From an uncultured Clostridia bacterium (GTDB taxonomy: Bacteria; Bacillota; Clostridia; Oscillospirales; Ruminococcaceae), in assembly GCA_947632425.1 (NCBI GenBank), contig CANRPG010000025.1, forward strand, positions 1-15,605: a DNA stretch of 15,605 nucleotides, read 5' to 3'. Below, piece after piece: positions 14,140 through 15,605 of the stretch (positions within the stretch are counted from its first letter, which is position 1; every line of letters starts with the position of its first letter). A model generated the notes under the pieces. The model had not been told where the DNA came from. It saw nothing but the letters and a program-made list of their open reading frames with translations, and did no database searches. A program made the translations under genes and the position numbers.

Positions 14140-14822
14140 AACACAGCGACCGCCTTTACTGGCTTGGTCGCTATACAGAAAGATTTTTTACAACGCTGAA
14201 AGCGCTTGGCAGGGTGTATGACAGTATGCTTGAAGAAAAGAAAGGCTATCAGGATTATCTGGCGTGCTTCGGGCTTGCGGATACATATTCTGACAGCAGG
14301 GAATTTATACGCAGTTTTCTGTTCGATGACCAGAACCCTAACTCGGCGTCGTTCAGCCTGGAGCGCGCATATGATAACGGCATAGTCCTGCGCGAGGAAA
14401 TATCTACAGACTCGCTGTCGTTTCTGCAAATGGCGAAAGATACGCTTAAAAGGGCTGAGCAGAGCAGTAACGTGCGTATGTCGCTTTTGCCGCTTGAAGA
14501 TATACTGTACAGTTTTTGGGGCTGCATAAACGAGCATATCTATGATGATGAGATAAGAAATATAATCTACATCGGCAAGACTATTGAGCGGCTTGATATG
14601 TACATAAGGCTGAAATACCCGTTTGACGCGGTAGAAAAAGAGTTTGTAAGGCTTTGCAAAAACCTTAACCGTGTGCCAAAGGGTACGCCTTACCGCTACA
14701 GCACAAAATATCTCTCTGAACTTGTGGAGATACTTGGCAGCGAGAGCGACTATGAAAAAGGCGGCATGAAAGCCACGCAGGCTTTGTGCTGCTTGTTTGA
14801 AACATCGGAGGCGGCAGTATGA
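14121..14822 (+). CDS. Alpha-E domain protein (DUF403)
   Basis: A 233-residue, mostly helical protein. The N terminus LEHSDRLYWLGRYTERFFTTL is the family hallmark, and a second conserved region is IIYIGKTIERLDMYIRLKY (about 150-168). No catalytic motif is known. The fold is an all-alpha bundle that almost always travels with the permuted ATP-grasp, sometimes fused to it, so it is probably a partner or scaffold of that enzyme. It is shorter than the proteobacterial members of about 310 residues. It starts inside the ATP-grasp gene (19-nt overlap) with GGAGGAGG at 14101-14108, and its last four bases form the ATGA shared with the transglutaminase start. Confidence 0.93.
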   Translation: MGTISLEHSDRLYWLGRYTERFFTTLKALGRVYDSMLEEKKGYQDYLACFGLADTYSDSREFIRSFLFDDQNPNSASFSLERAYDNGIVLREEISTDSLSFLQMAKDTLKRAEQSSNVRMSLLPLEDILYSFWGCINEHIYDDEIRNIIYIGKTIERLDMYIRLKYPFDAVEKEFVRLCKNLNRVPKGTPYRYSTKYLSELVEILGSESDYEKGGMKATQALCCLFETSEAAV

Positions 14823-15589
14823 AACAGGTGAATTTTTACTATTGTGCAAAACTTACTTTTGACGACTATGTTCACAACCACAGCTTTGCGCTGCGCGTTA
14901 TACCGCCCGAGACCGAAACGCAGCGGCTTTTGTCGTGCAGCCTGAACATCACGCCGTATGTTTCAACGCAGCAAACGGTCGATGCTTTCGGAAATAACGT
15001 CACGGCAGGCTATCTTAAAGGCGACCACCGTTTTCTTGATTTTGAGATAAAAGGCATAGCGCAGGTAGATCACACCAAACACCGTACCGACTATATGCCG
15101 TGCTATCTGTATCAGTCGCAGTATACAAAGCCTGATGATGCTCTGAAAGAGTTTTATGCCGATATAAAGCGCGAATGTACGGGCACTGTTGCCGACAGGG
15201 CAGAGTATCTTTGCGCGGCGCTGGCAAATACGATCGTGTATGAAAAAGGTCATACAGATACAGATACCACAGCGGCGCAGGCGTTTGCGCTGAAAAGGGG
15301 AGTGTGCCAGGATTTTTCGCATATTCTTATCTCTCTTTTGCGTATGGATGGCATTGCGGCAAGGTATATAGCAGGGCTTGCTTTCTGCGACGGCGAAACG
15401 CATTCGTGGGTAGAATTTTGGACAGGTGACCACTGGGAGGGCATTGACCCTGCAAACAACTGCCTTGTGAACGACGACTATATTGTTATCTCGCAGGGGC
15501 GTGATTTTCGCGACTGCGCTATTGACAGAGGTGTTATGTTTGGCAGCTATACAAAGCAGCTGCAGCTTGTCCGCAGCATACTCTCATAA
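14819..15589 (+). CDS. Transglutaminase-like cysteine protease of the ATP-grasp/alpha-E system
   Basis: A 256-residue protein with no signal peptide, so cytosolic. The N-terminal half (about 1-85) is the beta-rich bacterial transglutaminase N-domain. The core domain carries the catalytic triad C163 (GVCQDFSHI), H195 (THSWVEFW) and D210 (GIDPANN). Proteins of this type are predicted peptidases or amide-forming enzymes acting on the product of the neighbouring ATP-grasp. The triad is intact and the length is complete. The ATGA overlap with alpha-E, with GGAGG at 14807-14811, shows tight translational coupling, so the three proteins are likely made in fixed ratio. Confidence 0.95.
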   Translation: MKQVNFYYCAKLTFDDYVHNHSFALRVIPPETETQRLLSCSLNITPYVSTQQTVDAFGNNVTAGYLKGDHRFLDFEIKGIAQVDHTKHRTDYMPCYLYQSQYTKPDDALKEFYADIKRECTGTVADRAEYLCAALANTIVYEKGHTDTDTTAAQAFALKRGVCQDFSHILISLLRMDGIAARYIAGLAFCDGETHSWVEFWTGDHWEGIDPANNCLVNDDYIVISQGRDFRDCAIDRGVMFGSYTKQLQLVRSILS

Positions 15590-15592
15590 GAT

Positions 15593-15605
15593 ATGAAAGG
15601 AATGA
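15593..15605 (+). promoter_or_regulatory. Probable ribosome binding site of a gene beyond the window
   Basis: GAAAGGA lies eight to fourteen bases after the transglutaminase stop. It could serve a start codon just past the window edge. The ATG at 15602 is too close to it to be convincing. The operon may therefore continue. Confidence 0.3.

Noticed and set aside
14136..14849. Minus-strand open frame of 237 codons opposite alpha-E
   Set aside because: Antisense shadow of a conserved gene; the composition (Cys/His/Arg-rich, no domain) is typical of a shadow frame.

Overview
The window looks like a chromosomal segment of a low-to-moderate-GC Gram-positive Clostridia, probably Oscillospiraceae/Ruminococcus-like. 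This rests on strong AGGAGG-type ribosome binding sites, sigma-A promoters with TGn extended -10 elements, lipobox-bearing small proteins, clostridial-type GHKL/LytTR signalling, and the ATP-grasp/alpha-E/transglutaminase trio. The genus is an inference. All convincing genes lie on the + strand.

Region 1 (1-378) is non-coding and repeat-rich. It holds two copies of a 65-bp tandem unit built from ACTCGTGC words, a GC-rich hairpin, two arrays with a 7-bp period, and then a near-consensus promoter. That promoter drives region 2 (379-2896), a three-gene operon: a DUF1848 protein with a radical-SAM-like cysteine cluster at its C terminus, a macrodomain ADP-ribosyl hydrolase of the zinc type, and a class M (SirTM-like) sirtuin that has Gln where classical sirtuins have the catalytic His. 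The last two look like an eraser/writer pair for protein ADP-ribosylation. The lipoylation genes (gcvH-L, lplA2) known from staphylococcal and streptococcal versions are absent from the window. A hairpin terminator follows.

Region 3 (3121-8148) is a compact operon of an 8-TM, tandem-FtsX ABC permease, its ATPase, an OmpR-type response regulator and a membrane histidine kinase. It resembles the transporter-plus-two-component systems that deal with cell-envelope stress or antimicrobial peptides. Region 4 (8234-12562) has its own promoter. It encodes a LytTR response regulator and an AgrC-like GHKL kinase, then a second promoter preceded by 21-bp-phased direct repeats that look like a LytTR operator. 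Downstream are two paralogous DUF5104-like lipoproteins and a membrane-anchored protein of unknown function. The simplest reading is a two-component system switching on its neighbouring surface lipoproteins.

Region 5 (12563-15589) begins with a strong promoter whose transcript runs almost at once into a terminator-like hairpin containing the stop codon of a nine-codon ORF. This is a candidate attenuator or small RNA. It precedes a translationally coupled trio: circularly permuted ATP-grasp, alpha-E (DUF403) and transglutaminase-like protease. That trio is a widespread conserved system predicted to make or process a peptide or peptide tag, with no settled function known to me.
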